A stretch of DNA of 39,173 nucleotides from SKLM01 sp964450435 (GTDB lineage Bacteria; Chloroflexota; Anaerolineae; B4-G1). Location: positions 1 through 39,173 of the forward strand of contig CAYVCX010000024.1 of NCBI GenBank assembly GCA_964450435.1, given 5' to 3'. This document shows positions 26,194-34,331 of this stretch, one piece after another. A program made the position numbers and the translations under genes. The stretch's first letter is position 1. Each line of letters starts with the position of its first letter. Below the pieces are notes generated by a model. The model was not told where the DNA came from and made no database searches. It saw nothing but the letters and a program-made list of their open reading frames with translations.

Positions 26194-26958
26194 TCAGTAT
26201 CCAAGCACTCGTCCCCGATGATGCAGCCGGGCCGCTGGGATAAGGAACACCACCAGGAGAATGGGCAGCAGCGCCAGATCGAGCCACACGTTCAGGAAAC
26301 CCCTGCCCAACACCGCGTGGTTCATCAGATCCTGCGCGTAGGTGAGCGGCGAGGCGTAGGCCAGCACCCGCGCCCATGCGGCCATGTCCTCCAGTGGCAC
26401 GAAAATACCGCTGATGAACATCAGCGGCCACCGCACCAGCGTGCTGGGCATCATGATGCTCCCCACCGATCGGGTAGGGATGGAGGCAAACACCAGCCCG
26501 AATGCGGAGAAAGCCAGGCTGGCCAGCGGCACCCCGACCAGCAGTAGCAGGGCGTTCGCCGTCGTCAACCCCAGCGCCAATACGCCGACCAGCAGGGGCA
26601 CCACCGAGACCACGGTCGCAAAGAAGGCACCTACCAGTGTCTTGCCCAGGAGCAGCGTCACGAGAGACATCGGTGCCGCCAGCAGGCGGTCGTACGTACC
26701 CACGCGCCGCTCCAGCGGGATGATCACCGGTCCTGCGGAAGAAGCGGTGAAGAAAGTGGTCAGAGCCAGCAGCCGCGCCATCCCCACCTCCACGCCGATA
26801 TCCCGCTTAATGGAGAAGGAAAAGAAAAGAAAAAGGGGCAGAAGCAGCCCGAACATAATCATGGGTGGCTGAAGATAGTAAACGCGAACGTCCTTGACCG
26901 CCACCGTCCAGGCCTGGCTGATCTCATCCCTCAGTCGTTCCATCCATCCTCCGCTCAT
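26194..26958 (-). CDS. ABC-2 type transporter permease
   Basis: A 254-residue permease with six hydrophobic helices. It begins WMERLRDEISQAWTVAVKDV, with an amphipathic lead helix and then the first membrane helix (IMFGLLLPLFLFFSFSI). The conserved PLERRVGTYDRLLAAPMS segment after the second helix and the MFISGIFVPLEDMAAW segment near helix five are typical of the ABC-2/DrrB family. The ATG at 26958 overlaps the ATPase stop by ATGA and has GGGAGG upstream; a much longer in-frame extension upstream is not coding. It pairs with the ATPase at 26955-27947 as an exporter of unknown substrate. Confidence 0.9.
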   Translation of the reverse strand: MSGGWMERLRDEISQAWTVAVKDVRVYYLQPPMIMFGLLLPLFLFFSFSIKRDIGVEVGMARLLALTTFFTASSAGPVIIPLERRVGTYDRLLAAPMSLVTLLLGKTLVGAFFATVVSVVPLLVGVLALGLTTANALLLLVGVPLASLAFSAFGLVFASIPTRSVGSIMMPSTLVRWPLMFISGIFVPLEDMAAWARVLAYASPLTYAQDLMNHAVLGRGFLNVWLDLALLPILLVVFLIPAARLHHRGRVLGY

Positions 26959-27947
26959 TTCTGCCTCCCTCCTCGTCTCCTCCCCTGCGCTGGCTCCGTC
27001 TCGTGCCGCACCGCGCCAATCTCCTGCCCGGTGATCTCCAGGAAGACGTCCTCCAGACTCGGCCCCAATGTGCACAGACTCAACAGCTCCAGGTCGTGTT
27101 CCCGGGCGTAGTCCACCACACGGAGTAGCACTGCCGAAGGTTCCTCCGTGTACAGTCGCCACTTGTCTCCCATCTTCACCGACTGGGCCACTCCCGGAAG
27201 CGCCCTCAACGGCTCACCGTGGGCTTGACCGTCGGGCTCCAATGCAACCTCCACCGACTGTACCTTTCGGAAGGCGGCCTTGAGCTGCTCCGGCGTGTCG
27301 ATGGCGGCAATCCGTCCGTGGTTGATGATCGCCACTCGGTCGCACAGCTGGTTCGCTTCCTCGATCTGGTGCGTGGTCAGAAAGATGGTCGTCCCTCCGG
27401 CGTTCATCTCCCGGACCAGCCTCCGAATCGCGCGCGCGCTTTGGGCGTCCAGCCCCGGGGTCGGCTCGTCCAGAAAAAGAAGCCCCGGCTCGTGGATGAT
27501 CGCCATAGCGATGCTAAGGCGTCTCCGCATGCCCTTCGAGAACTCCTCTACCCTTACGTCCCGTTTTTCCCACAGGCCGAAGGCCTCCAGCAGCTCCCGG
27601 GCTCTCCTCTCTCGCCCCTCACGGCCCACCCGATACAGCCGCGCGGTGAACATCAGGTTGCCCCATGCCGTCAGCTCCGTGTACACGTTCGATTCCTCGG
27701 GCACCATCCCCATCTGCCGCTTGGCCGGGTACGCTTCGCGGGCCAGGTCTCGGCCGTTGATCGCGATACGGCCCTCCGTTGGCTCCAGCAGGGTCGTCAA
27801 CATACGCTGAGTCGTGGTCTTGCCAGCGCCGTTCGGACCCAGGAACCCGAACACTTCGCCTTGCTTCACCGCGAAGTCGACGTGATCCACAGCCAGGAGA
27901 TCTCCGTAGTACTTCGTCAGATTCTCTACCTCGATCGCGTTCGTCAT
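26955..27947 (-). CDS. ABC transporter ATP-binding protein (DrrA/NatA-like)
   Basis: A 330-residue ATPase. Motifs: Walker A GPNGAGKTTT, Q-loop MGMVPEESNVYTE, signature FSKGMRRRLSI, Walker B LLFLDEPTPGLD and H-loop LTTHQIEE. The C-terminal 100 residues form the extension seen in drug-exporting ATPases of the DrrA group. The start is the ATG at 27947, which overlaps the PIG-L stop (ATGA) and has GGAGGA upstream; the long N-terminal extension in frame lies inside the PIG-L gene. With the permease that overlaps its own end, it forms the export part of the operon starting at 29881. Confidence 0.93.
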   Translation of the reverse strand: MTNAIEVENLTKYYGDLLAVDHVDFAVKQGEVFGFLGPNGAGKTTTQRMLTTLLEPTEGRIAINGRDLAREAYPAKRQMGMVPEESNVYTELTAWGNLMFTARLYRVGREGRERRARELLEAFGLWEKRDVRVEEFSKGMRRRLSIAMAIIHEPGLLFLDEPTPGLDAQSARAIRRLVREMNAGGTTIFLTTHQIEEANQLCDRVAIINHGRIAAIDTPEQLKAAFRKVQSVEVALEPDGQAHGEPLRALPGVAQSVKMGDKWRLYTEEPSAVLLRVVDYAREHDLELLSLCTLGPSLEDVFLEITGQEIGAVRHETEPAQGRRRGGRQK

Positions 27948-28723
27948 TCGTTGTCCTCCTCCCATGCCTTCGGAGTCTTCTGTGTCAGGTACCGCTCCAG
28001 CACGTCGTGCTCCTTTCGCCCTGCCACCTGTTGGAAATGCTCCACCCCCAGAAACAGACGCTGCGGCCTCCGAGGCGCCTTCAGGATCGGGCTCTCGCCC
28101 GCCTGCGTGCGGTGACACCAGATCGCCCGTAGCTTCTCCTCCCACACCGGCCCAGCGTCAACCTTGAGCGTCACATCTTCATCTTCCACGGCCTGCAGGC
28201 CCGAGAACCCCAGGGTCCGGGCGACGCTTGCAGGCACGACCATCTGATACATCGCCACCGGTGCCTCCGGGCCCAGGGCCTGAGCCGCTTCAAAGGCCAA
28301 CCGCGTCCAGCCGCTCACCGCTATGTGATCGGGATGCCCGGACAGGCCATCTGGCGGCCAGGTGATCAGCACCTGCGGGCGCACCTCCCGTATCACGCCC
28401 AACACCTGGGCCCTGCCCTCTTCCTCGTCCACCTCCCCCAGTGTCCCGTCCCGGCAATCCAGCAGGCGCGGCGCTTCGATGCCCAGCGCCTGGCACGCGC
28501 AGCGCAGCTCCTCCTCGCGCACTGCGCCTAGCTCCTCGCGTGTGCACAGGGGCGGGTCCCCACGAGAGCCGCCCTCACCCCGCGTCGCGGTCAGCGTCTG
28601 CACGCGCACGCCACGCCGCGCCAGCAGCGCCAGCGTGCCCCCACAGCGGAACACCTCATCGTCTGGATGCGCGAACACGGCTAGGGCCATTGGGCGCCAG
28701 CCCGACGAAGCGCCGTCGCTCAT
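27944..28723 (-). CDS. PIG-L family deacetylase (LmbE-like)
   Basis: A 259-residue zinc-dependent deacetylase of the PIG-L/LmbE family, which removes acetyl groups from N-acetylglucosamine-type substrates in thiol, glycolipid or natural-product pathways. The zinc motif HPDDE occurs at residues about 18-22 in AVFAHPDDEVFRCGGTLALL, and the third zinc-binding His lies in GLSGHPDHIAV. Between them are LTATRGEGGSRGD and a conserved REEELRCACQALGI helix. The start overlaps the cupin stop by ATGA and its stop overlaps the ATPase start in the same way. Its placement between a cupin and an ABC exporter suggests modification of an exported glycosylated compound, but that is inference. Confidence 0.92.
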   Translation of the reverse strand: MSDGASSGWRPMALAVFAHPDDEVFRCGGTLALLARRGVRVQTLTATRGEGGSRGDPPLCTREELGAVREEELRCACQALGIEAPRLLDCRDGTLGEVDEEEGRAQVLGVIREVRPQVLITWPPDGLSGHPDHIAVSGWTRLAFEAAQALGPEAPVAMYQMVVPASVARTLGFSGLQAVEDEDVTLKVDAGPVWEEKLRAIWCHRTQAGESPILKAPRRPQRLFLGVEHFQQVAGRKEHDVLERYLTQKTPKAWEEDNE

Positions 28724-29034
28724 CCCACCTGCACCGCCAGCACCCGCATCGGCTCCACGGCCGAGATGCTCCGCACAGTGCCAGCAGGAACCAGCGCCAG
28801 CGAACCAGCCTGAAGGTCAGCCTGCTCATCCTCCACGGTAAGGCTACCTCTTCCCTCGATGACGTAGTACAACACAGTGGCTGACATAACGCACGGCTCT
28901 ATCGCCTGATCGGCGTCCACGTTCACCAACAAAGCGACGACGTTATCGCCCTTGACCAGGCGCTGCGGCGCTATCTCTGCGCTGCTCGGCGGGAACTCCC
29001 TCAAGCTCTTCGTCTCAACGACCGAAATAGTCAT
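28720..29034 (-). CDS. Small cupin-domain protein
   Basis: A 104-residue protein with a single cupin barrel. The core shows ATVLYYVIEGRGSLTVEDEQ followed by LQAGSLALVPAGTVRSISA, matching cupin motifs 1 and 2, but the usual metal-binding His pair of motif 1 (HxH) is replaced: the region reads EPCVMSATVLYYV. It may therefore bind metal differently or not be an enzyme. The ATG at 29034 has GAGGAGG upstream, better than the TTG three bases before it. It overlaps the PIG-L gene by ATGA and follows the iron-sulfur protein gene by 25 bases. Confidence 0.88.
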   Translation of the reverse strand: MTISVVETKSLREFPPSSAEIAPQRLVKGDNVVALLVNVDADQAIEPCVMSATVLYYVIEGRGSLTVEDEQADLQAGSLALVPAGTVRSISAVEPMRVLAVQVG

Positions 29035-29059
29035 CAAATCCTCCTCTTGTTGAACCCTG

Positions 29060-29881
29060 TCACACTCCTACCCGCCAGCCCAACGCTTCCTCCTGCGGGC
29101 AGGCCCTGATACACGAACCGCAGGCGAAGCAGTCCGCGTGGATCTTCCTCCCACTGTAGAAATCGCCCATCGCCTGGGTGGGGCACGCTTTCACGCACAA
29201 TTTGCACTCCTTGCACGCTTCCCGGTTAATGCGCGGCCGCAGCAGGCTCACCTGTTCCACCAGCCAACCGAGCAACCCAAAGGGACATAGAAACTGACAC
29301 CAGGGGCGGTAGACGAACAGGCTGGCGCCCAGCACGGCGGCTGAGAACAGACCGACCCAGAGGGTCAGGTTAAACTGGAAGATCTCAAATGGGTCGATGA
29401 TGCCGATCCAATCGAGGCCCCAGCCCAGGAGCCCGCCAGCCAATGCCCCGAAAGCCACGACGCGCACCCCGTTGCTGAGCCAGAAACGCGGCTTCCACTT
29501 GGGCAACGGTATCCGATGCAGGAGGTCTTGCAGCAGCCCCAGTTGGCAGCCCCAGCCGCAGATGGATTTGTTGGAGATCCAGACCATGAGCAGCAGAGCG
29601 ACCAGCATGATGGTGACGGGTAACATGAACTGCTGGCGCACCAGGGTGAACGTCAGCAGGTTGCGCGTCGAATCCACCGGGTTGGGATTGACGGCGTCCT
29701 TGATAATCCACCCGAAGATGAATCCAAACAGCAGCACGCCGCCGATCAGGAAGGCGAGCCGCACCCTGGAGCTGACCTTGCGCCGCCTGAGAAGAAGCGT
29801 GGCCGCCACAACCACCCCCACCCACAGTACAAACTTGATAAGAATCCAGATGTTGAAGAGCGTCTGTTGTTGATTAGGCAC
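29060..29881 (-). CDS. NapH/NosR-like membrane 4Fe-4S protein
   Basis: A 273-residue membrane protein with five to six helices and a cytoplasmic ferredoxin tail. Family landmarks are CGWGCQLGLLQDLLHRIPL in the middle, the WCQFLCPFGLLGW motif (CxxxCP) after the last helix, then two 4Fe-4S clusters: CKECKLCVKACP and CFACGSCIRACP. NapH- and NosR-type proteins carry electrons across or along the membrane, for example to quinones or reductases. The GTG at 29881 is preferred because GGAGGG lies six bases upstream; the TTG at 29899 has no ribosome site. It heads a tightly spaced five-gene run. The 278 bases upstream hold only a weak CCCCG/CGGGG hairpin near 30018-30032. Confidence 0.88.
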   Translation of the reverse strand: MPNQQQTLFNIWILIKFVLWVGVVVAATLLLRRRKVSSRVRLAFLIGGVLLFGFIFGWIIKDAVNPNPVDSTRNLLTFTLVRQQFMLPVTIMLVALLLMVWISNKSICGWGCQLGLLQDLLHRIPLPKWKPRFWLSNGVRVVAFGALAGGLLGWGLDWIGIIDPFEIFQFNLTLWVGLFSAAVLGASLFVYRPWCQFLCPFGLLGWLVEQVSLLRPRINREACKECKLCVKACPTQAMGDFYSGRKIHADCFACGSCIRACPQEEALGWRVGV

Positions 29882-30159
29882 CAAGAACCCTCCATACAAG
29901 GATACAGTTACGGACTTCGCTCTGCCGAAGAAAGGTCATTCGCCTGCACCGTGCCGGGAATGCAGGCCCAGCACCGCCCCCTTGCCTCGCCCTATTCCTC
30001 TGGTGGGCCGTTTGACCCCGTAAAGCGGGGCGCAACACAAGGACGGATCCAAAGCACAAGAACCCTTCAGCACAGCCAAGGTTGAGTGCCCGACCGAGCA
30101 GACAGGTGAGGGGACGGTGCACCGCGCAACCGGGGTACCCCGCCCCCTGTCCTCACCGG

Positions 30160-30378
30160 CTAGTTACCCGCTTCCAGTGCCGCGATGCGCTCCTGCACCG
30201 CCTCAGCTTCCCCTTCCAGGTCCTGCAGGTACGCCTTCAGCCGGGCTACGCGCTCCTCCCGGGTCGGGAACCTGCGACCAAACCCGAGCCCTGGACCAGC
30301 CACAGCGGGCCCGCAGCAGCACCCGGCGTGGGGCGCGCAGTGCCCTTGATATCCGTGATGTCCGTGATGTTCACACAT
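30160..30378 (-). CDS. Small Cys/His-rich coiled-coil protein (DUF5320-like)
   Basis: A 72-residue protein. The first 25 residues are packed with Cys and His (MCEHHGHHGYQGHC then HAGCCCGP), a likely metal-binding segment. A short Gly/Arg linker leads into a helix of heptads, RVARLKAYLQDLEGEAEAVQERI, that should form a coiled coil. DUF5320-type proteins of this design commonly lie next to PadR regulators of the kind found upstream. AAGGAGG sits ahead of the ATG at 30378, which overlaps the PadR stop by eight bases, so the two are coupled. Function is unknown; metal sensing or buffering with the regulator is a guess. Confidence 0.82.
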   Translation of the reverse strand: MCEHHGHHGYQGHCAPHAGCCCGPAVAGPGLGFGRRFPTREERVARLKAYLQDLEGEAEAVQERIAALEAGN

Positions 30379-30775
30379 CCTTTTCACCTCCTTGATCGTT
30401 CTCCATCTCAAACCGAGCTTCATACTCGGCCAGGAACTTGCTCAGTCGCCTTCGCGTGCGCCGGATGTTCACCGCCCACGCGTGCAAGAACTCCACTCCC
30501 TGATCCGTCAACTCGTACACTCGCCGGGCGGGCCCACCACCGCTGGTGTCCCAGGTGGATTGCACCAACCCTTCCTCCTCAAACTGCCGTAGCGTCCGAT
30601 ACAGCGTGCTCGGATCAGGAGTGGGTACTTCTTCATTCTCCAGTACCTCCAGCAGTTCGTAACCGTGAGCGGGCTTCTTCGAGAGCTGAAGCAGCAGTCG
30701 AGGCCGAACGAAACCCTGAATCTGTCCCCCACGGCAATGACAATGTGCGTGCTCTTCCCCTGGCTGGCAATGCAT
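30371..30775 (-). CDS. PadR-family transcriptional regulator with Cys/His N-terminus
   Basis: A 134-residue winged-helix regulator. The fold is seen in FVRPRLLLQLSKKPAHGYELL, then PDPSTLYRTLRQFEEEGLVQ, the wing GGGPARRVYELTDQGVEFL and a C-terminal dimerisation helix ending MENDQGGEKDV. Ahead of the domain is a metal-ligand-like lead of Cys and His (MHCQPGEEHAHCHCRGG). PadR regulators repress by binding palindromes with ATGT/ACAT-type half sites, and one overlaps this gene's promoter. The ATG at 30775 is chosen because the 18 residues upstream lack a ribosome site and run into the operator. Coupled to the Cys/His-rich protein downstream. Confidence 0.9.
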   Translation of the reverse strand: MHCQPGEEHAHCHCRGGQIQGFVRPRLLLQLSKKPAHGYELLEVLENEEVPTPDPSTLYRTLRQFEEEGLVQSTWDTSGGGPARRVYELTDQGVEFLHAWAVNIRRTRRRLSKFLAEYEARFEMENDQGGEKDV

Positions 30776-30809
30776 TGTCCGCCTGTCCCTTACTATACTG
30801 CGCCTGGCC

Positions 30810-30834
30810 CTTATATGCGCTCTGCACATATAAG
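30810..30834. promoter_or_regulatory. Putative PadR operator
   Basis: A 25-base palindrome, arms CTTATATG and CATATAAG with inner GC/GC matches around a short centre. It resembles PadR sites with ATGT-like half sites and covers the end of the -10 box and the expected transcription start of padR. Confidence 0.6.
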
Positions 30835-30860
30835 TATACCAACAATTTCAATTCTGTCAA
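30833..30860 (-). promoter_or_regulatory. Promoter of the padR operon
   Basis: On the minus strand a perfect TTGACA at 30855-30860 and TATACT at 30833-30838 are separated by 16 bases. The operator palindrome starts at the end of the -10. The padR ATG is about 58 bases downstream. Confidence 0.75.
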
Positions 30861-30895
30861 GTCGGCTGCCTGTCCCCGAACCCACATGCGCCCCT

Positions 30896-31630
30896 CTAAT
30901 CCAGCCGTCGCAGCAGGATCCTCGTCGCCAGCCCGAAGAGGATCGCGGTGAAGCCTACCAGGACGGCCACATCAAGCGTCAACCCTGCCCACGATCCCTC
31001 CAATAGTGCGCTGTCCAGCGCTTTCACCGCGTACGTCAGCGGCAGGAGCCGTGCCACCACGGGCAGAAGACCCGGAAGCTGCTCCAGCGGCACGAAAACA
31101 CCGCAGAGGAAGATCATCGGGAACCGGATCGCGTTCGCCAGCGTCTGAGCTTCGAAGACTTCCTGCACGGACACGGACACCAGCGCTCCCAGCGCGGAGA
31201 AGGCCGCGGTTGAGAAGGCCAGGGCTACGAACGCTGCCGGAAGCCGCCACAACGTCAGCCCAAATGCTGCGGCCACGCCGAGGAGAACGACCACACTGAT
31301 CGTCAGCCCGAACACCATTCCCCCCACCACCTTCCCCGCCAGCATTGCCGGCAGCGTCATCGGCGCCAGCAGCAGCCGCTCCAGTGCTCCCGTCCGGCGC
31401 TCAAACGTGATGACGATTGCCTCCATCGACGTCGCGCTGAATAGGGCCGTCATCGCCACCAGCCCCGGGGCCAACCCTCGCAGGTCACCGGGCGTGCGTA
31501 CCGCAAATGCCAGGATCAGAGCGCCCGGGAACAGCATCCCCCAGCTGATGTTGGGCGGCTTGAAGTAGTAAGCCCGCATGTCCTTCCACGCTACGTACAG
31601 CAGCCCCCGCAGGCTGTCTCGCCACATCAT
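30896..31630 (-). CDS. ABC-2 type transporter permease
   Basis: A 244-residue permease. It starts LRGLLYVAWKDMRAYYFKPP, shares its layout with the permeases at 26194 and 32581, and has the ITFERRTGALERLLLAPMTLP coupling segment and a late MIFLCGVFVPLEQLPGLLP element. About six helices are predicted. The ATG at 31630 overlaps the ATPase stop (ATGA); a second ATG follows directly. It is the last gene of the run beginning at the ArsR regulator, and the padR promoter begins just 36 bases away from its end in the transcript direction of the next unit. Confidence 0.9.
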   Translation of the reverse strand: MMWRDSLRGLLYVAWKDMRAYYFKPPNISWGMLFPGALILAFAVRTPGDLRGLAPGLVAMTALFSATSMEAIVITFERRTGALERLLLAPMTLPAMLAGKVVGGMVFGLTISVVVLLGVAAAFGLTLWRLPAAFVALAFSTAAFSALGALVSVSVQEVFEAQTLANAIRFPMIFLCGVFVPLEQLPGLLPVVARLLPLTYAVKALDSALLEGSWAGLTLDVAVLVGFTAILFGLATRILLRRLD

Positions 31631-32568
31631 CCCCCTCCCTTCTCCGCCAGCATTACCTCGGCGCTCAGGCCCGTCAGCTCGATAAACGCGTCCTCCAGGG
31701 AAGGCCGTACCGTGTGGATGCTCACCACTTCCCGCCCCGTCGCCTGGGCCCGATCCAGCGCCCCCCGCACCGCGGATATGCCGTCCTCTCCGTGCAGTCT
31801 AACGAGATCCGGGCCGCCGGCGTCGGCGTAGTGTATCTCCACCACCGCGTCTCCGTTCGTAGCTCGACCCTTGAGCCCTTCCACCGTGTCGGAGGCGACA
31901 ATGCGCCCGTTCACCAGCAGAGCCACGCGATCGGCCAGCCGCTCCGCCTCCTCCAGGTAGTGCGTTGTTAACAGGATTGTCACCCCCTCATCGCGCAGCC
32001 GCTCGATGAAGGCCCGTAGCCCCCTCGCGTTGACCACGTCCAGCCCCGAGGTCGGTTCATCGAGAAAGAGAAGCCGCGGACGATGGACGAGGGCCGCCGC
32101 TACCGTAAGCCCCCGCTTCATTCCTCGGGATAGTCTCCCAAAACGCACGTCCCGCTTGCCCTCGAGCCGGAAGCGCCGTAACAGCTCGTCAGCACGCGCC
32201 CCCCGCTCTTGCCGCGGCACGCCGTACAACTGAGCCATGAACATCAGATTCTCTCGAGCCGAGAGCTCGCTGTAGAGATTGGATTGCTCAGGCACTACGC
32301 CAATCTGCTTCTTGATGCCCGGGAGATCGCGACCTAGGTCCAATCCCAGCACCCGGGCTGTTCCAGCGTCCGGCCGTGTCAGCCCCGTCAGCATCCGGAT
32401 CGTCGTGGTCTTGCCGGCCCCGTTCGGACCCAGCAGGCCAAACACCTCGCCTCTCCGGACCCCAAATGAGATCCTATCCACGGCCAGCACGCCCGCACCC
32501 CGACCGCCGTATCGCTTGGTGAGGCCCTGTACGTCGACTGCCGAGACTGATTCTGTCGTAGGCATCAT
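31627..32568 (-). CDS. ABC transporter ATP-binding protein
   Basis: A 313-residue ATPase of the DrrA/NatA group. Motifs: Walker A GPNGAGKTTT, Q-loop IGVVPEQSNLYSEL, signature LSRGMKRGLTV, Walker B LLFLDEPTSGLD and H-loop LTTHYLEE. A C-terminal extension of about 100 residues follows. The start is one of two adjacent ATGs at 32568 and 32565, with AGAGG seven bases upstream; a TTG at 32577 is less likely. It partners the permease overlapping its stop and lies 12 bases after the preceding permease gene. Confidence 0.92.
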   Translation of the reverse strand: MMPTTESVSAVDVQGLTKRYGGRGAGVLAVDRISFGVRRGEVFGLLGPNGAGKTTTIRMLTGLTRPDAGTARVLGLDLGRDLPGIKKQIGVVPEQSNLYSELSARENLMFMAQLYGVPRQERGARADELLRRFRLEGKRDVRFGRLSRGMKRGLTVAAALVHRPRLLFLDEPTSGLDVVNARGLRAFIERLRDEGVTILLTTHYLEEAERLADRVALLVNGRIVASDTVEGLKGRATNGDAVVEIHYADAGGPDLVRLHGEDGISAVRGALDRAQATGREVVSIHTVRPSLEDAFIELTGLSAEVMLAEKGGG

Positions 32569-32580
32569 CTCTCTCAACCT

Positions 32581-33321
32581 CTACGTCTCCTGTCGCCCCA
32601 GCACCCATCTCGTGATGCCCAGGAAGAGCACACCGTAGATGAGCAATACACTCAGCTCGCCCGCAAACACTGGCGCGTTCACGGGGCCGTTTGCCGCCTG
32701 CCGAAGCGCATCGATCGAGTACGGGAGTGGCAGCACCTGCCTAACAGCCGACCACCACCTCGGGGCATCCCTGACCGGGGCAAACGCCCCGGACAGAAAG
32801 ACCATGAAGATGCGCACGACAGTCGCCGGCGGCATCGCCTGCGGCACATCACGGAACGGAGCCGCCAGGCACAGGCCAAAGCCAGAGAAGCAAAACGAGG
32901 AGAACACAATGGCGAGGATAGAGGCGATCACGTTCGGCCGAAGGGGCACAAACGCCAGCGCAGTCGCGCCATAGGCCAGCGCGAGCACGAGACCAAACAG
33001 CAGCCCGGCCAGAGCCTTTCCCGCCACCACGGTTGACCACGTCACCGGGGTCGCCAGAAGGGTGTGCATCGTGCCTGTCCTTCTCTCAAGAGGCAATGAT
33101 ACGGCCTGGATCGCTCCCGCGCCAAAGAAGATGGCGATTCCCACCAGGCCAGGTATGACCGTGGTCAGCTCGATATCCCTGTCCAGCGCGAATGTCCAGT
33201 AGAGGACCAGCGGGAGGAAGAGGCCGAATGTCACATTGGGCCCCTTGAAGAAGTAGATCCGAGCGTCCTTCTCGGCGATCCACAATGCCTTCTTCGCTTG
33301 CCCCATCCACCGGTTGCTCAT
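32581..33321 (-). CDS. ABC-2 type transporter permease
   Basis: A 246-residue permease with six hydrophobic helices. The N-terminus (MGQAKKALWIAEKDARIYFF) precedes the first helix, with the PLERRTGTMHTLLATPVT coupling segment and FMVFLSGAFAPVRDAPRWW later. The ATG at 33321 shares its A with the TGA of the upstream ATPase gene (TGATG), a strong coupling arrangement, and GGAGAG lies ahead of it. It is one half of the first exporter pair in the arsR operon, and its closest relatives here are the permeases at 26194 and 30896. Confidence 0.9.
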   Translation of the reverse strand: MSNRWMGQAKKALWIAEKDARIYFFKGPNVTFGLFLPLVLYWTFALDRDIELTTVIPGLVGIAIFFGAGAIQAVSLPLERRTGTMHTLLATPVTWSTVVAGKALAGLLFGLVLALAYGATALAFVPLRPNVIASILAIVFSSFCFSGFGLCLAAPFRDVPQAMPPATVVRIFMVFLSGAFAPVRDAPRWWSAVRQVLPLPYSIDALRQAANGPVNAPVFAGELSVLLIYGVLFLGITRWVLGRQET

Positions 33322-34331
33322 CAGCTCTCCGTCCTCTCTCCCCACGAAGCTCCCGTCTCGGCCATCATGCCCTCCGGATGCAGCCCAGTCAATGCGACAA
33401 ACGCATCTTCCAGAGAGAGTCTCGTCGTGTTGAGCGCCACAATCTTCAGCTCGTTGTCCGTGGCCGCCTTGACCAACACCGGCAGCACCCGCGAAGGGCT
33501 CTTAACATGCAGTCTGGCCCTCTGTCCCAAGACGATTACCTCTTCGACGTCATCCAACCCGTCAAGCATCTTAGCTATCTGTCCCCCTGCCCGATCGAAC
33601 GTGACGTCGATGACCTCTCTCCTGTCGATAAGGCTCTTGAGTCCCTCCGGCGTACCCTCCGTGACAAGCTTACCCTGATCTATGATCGCAATGCGCTGGC
33701 ACAACTGGTCGGCTTCCTCGATGAGGTGAGTGGTGAGAAAGATCGTCACTCCTTCGTCGTTCAGCTCGCGCAGCATCTGGCGGATCCGCCTCGCGCTCCG
33801 GACATCGAGGCCCGTGGTCGGTTCGTCCAGAAAGAGAATCTCTGGCTCATGAACCAACGCTGCAGCGATCATCAAGCGTTTCCGCTCCCCTGTGGAGAAC
33901 GTGCCCGTGCGCCGATGGCGGCTCTCGCCCAAGCCCAGGAAGTGCAGAAGCTCCTCCACTCGCTCAATCCGCCTGTTTCTCGGCATCCCGTGCAGCCTCG
34001 CCACGAAGTCAAGGTTGTCCCCTGCGCTCATCTCGTTATACAGGTTGGCGACGTCGGATACGACACCCATTCGTTCCTTCACGTCGACGAGGCGACGGGC
34101 AACGTCAACGCCGCCAACTCGCATCGTGCCCGACGTAGGCCGGGTCAGACCGGTGAGCATCCGGATCGTGGTCGTCTTTCCTGCCCCGTTCGGCCCCAGG
34201 AACCCAAAAAACTCCCCCTGTTGGACCCGGAAGCTGATGTGATCCACAGCGACGACGCCCGATCTCCCCCGTGTGGGGCCATATCGTTTCGTCAGCTCTT
34301 TGACCTCAATCGCGGGGGCAGCTTCACTCAT
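33321..34331 (-). CDS. ABC transporter ATP-binding protein
   Basis: A 336-residue ATPase. Motifs: Walker A GPNGAGKTTT, Q-loop region MGVVSDVANLYNEM, signature FSTGERKRLMI (Glu in place of the usual Met), Walker B ILFLDEPTTGLD, and H-loop LTTHLIEE. A C-terminal regulatory extension is present. The start is the ATG at 34331 with GGAGGAG upstream, eight bases inside the end of the molybdate-type transporter gene. The variant signature and its own permease separate it from the second pair at 31627 and suggest the two exporters are not simple duplicates. Confidence 0.92.
   Translation of the reverse strand: MSEAAPAIEVKELTKRYGPTRGRSGVVAVDHISFRVQQGEFFGFLGPNGAGKTTTIRMLTGLTRPTSGTMRVGGVDVARRLVDVKERMGVVSDVANLYNEMSAGDNLDFVARLHGMPRNRRIERVEELLHFLGLGESRHRRTGTFSTGERKRLMIAAALVHEPEILFLDEPTTGLDVRSARRIRQMLRELNDEGVTIFLTTHLIEEADQLCQRIAIIDQGKLVTEGTPEGLKSLIDRREVIDVTFDRAGGQIAKMLDGLDDVEEVIVLGQRARLHVKSPSRVLPVLVKAATDNELKIVALNTTRLSLEDAFVALTGLHPEGMMAETGASWGERTES

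Noticed and set aside
26812..26840. A-rich tract that could follow a terminator
   Set aside because: It lies inside the permease coding region and encodes Phe/Leu-rich membrane residues (LFLFFSFSI).
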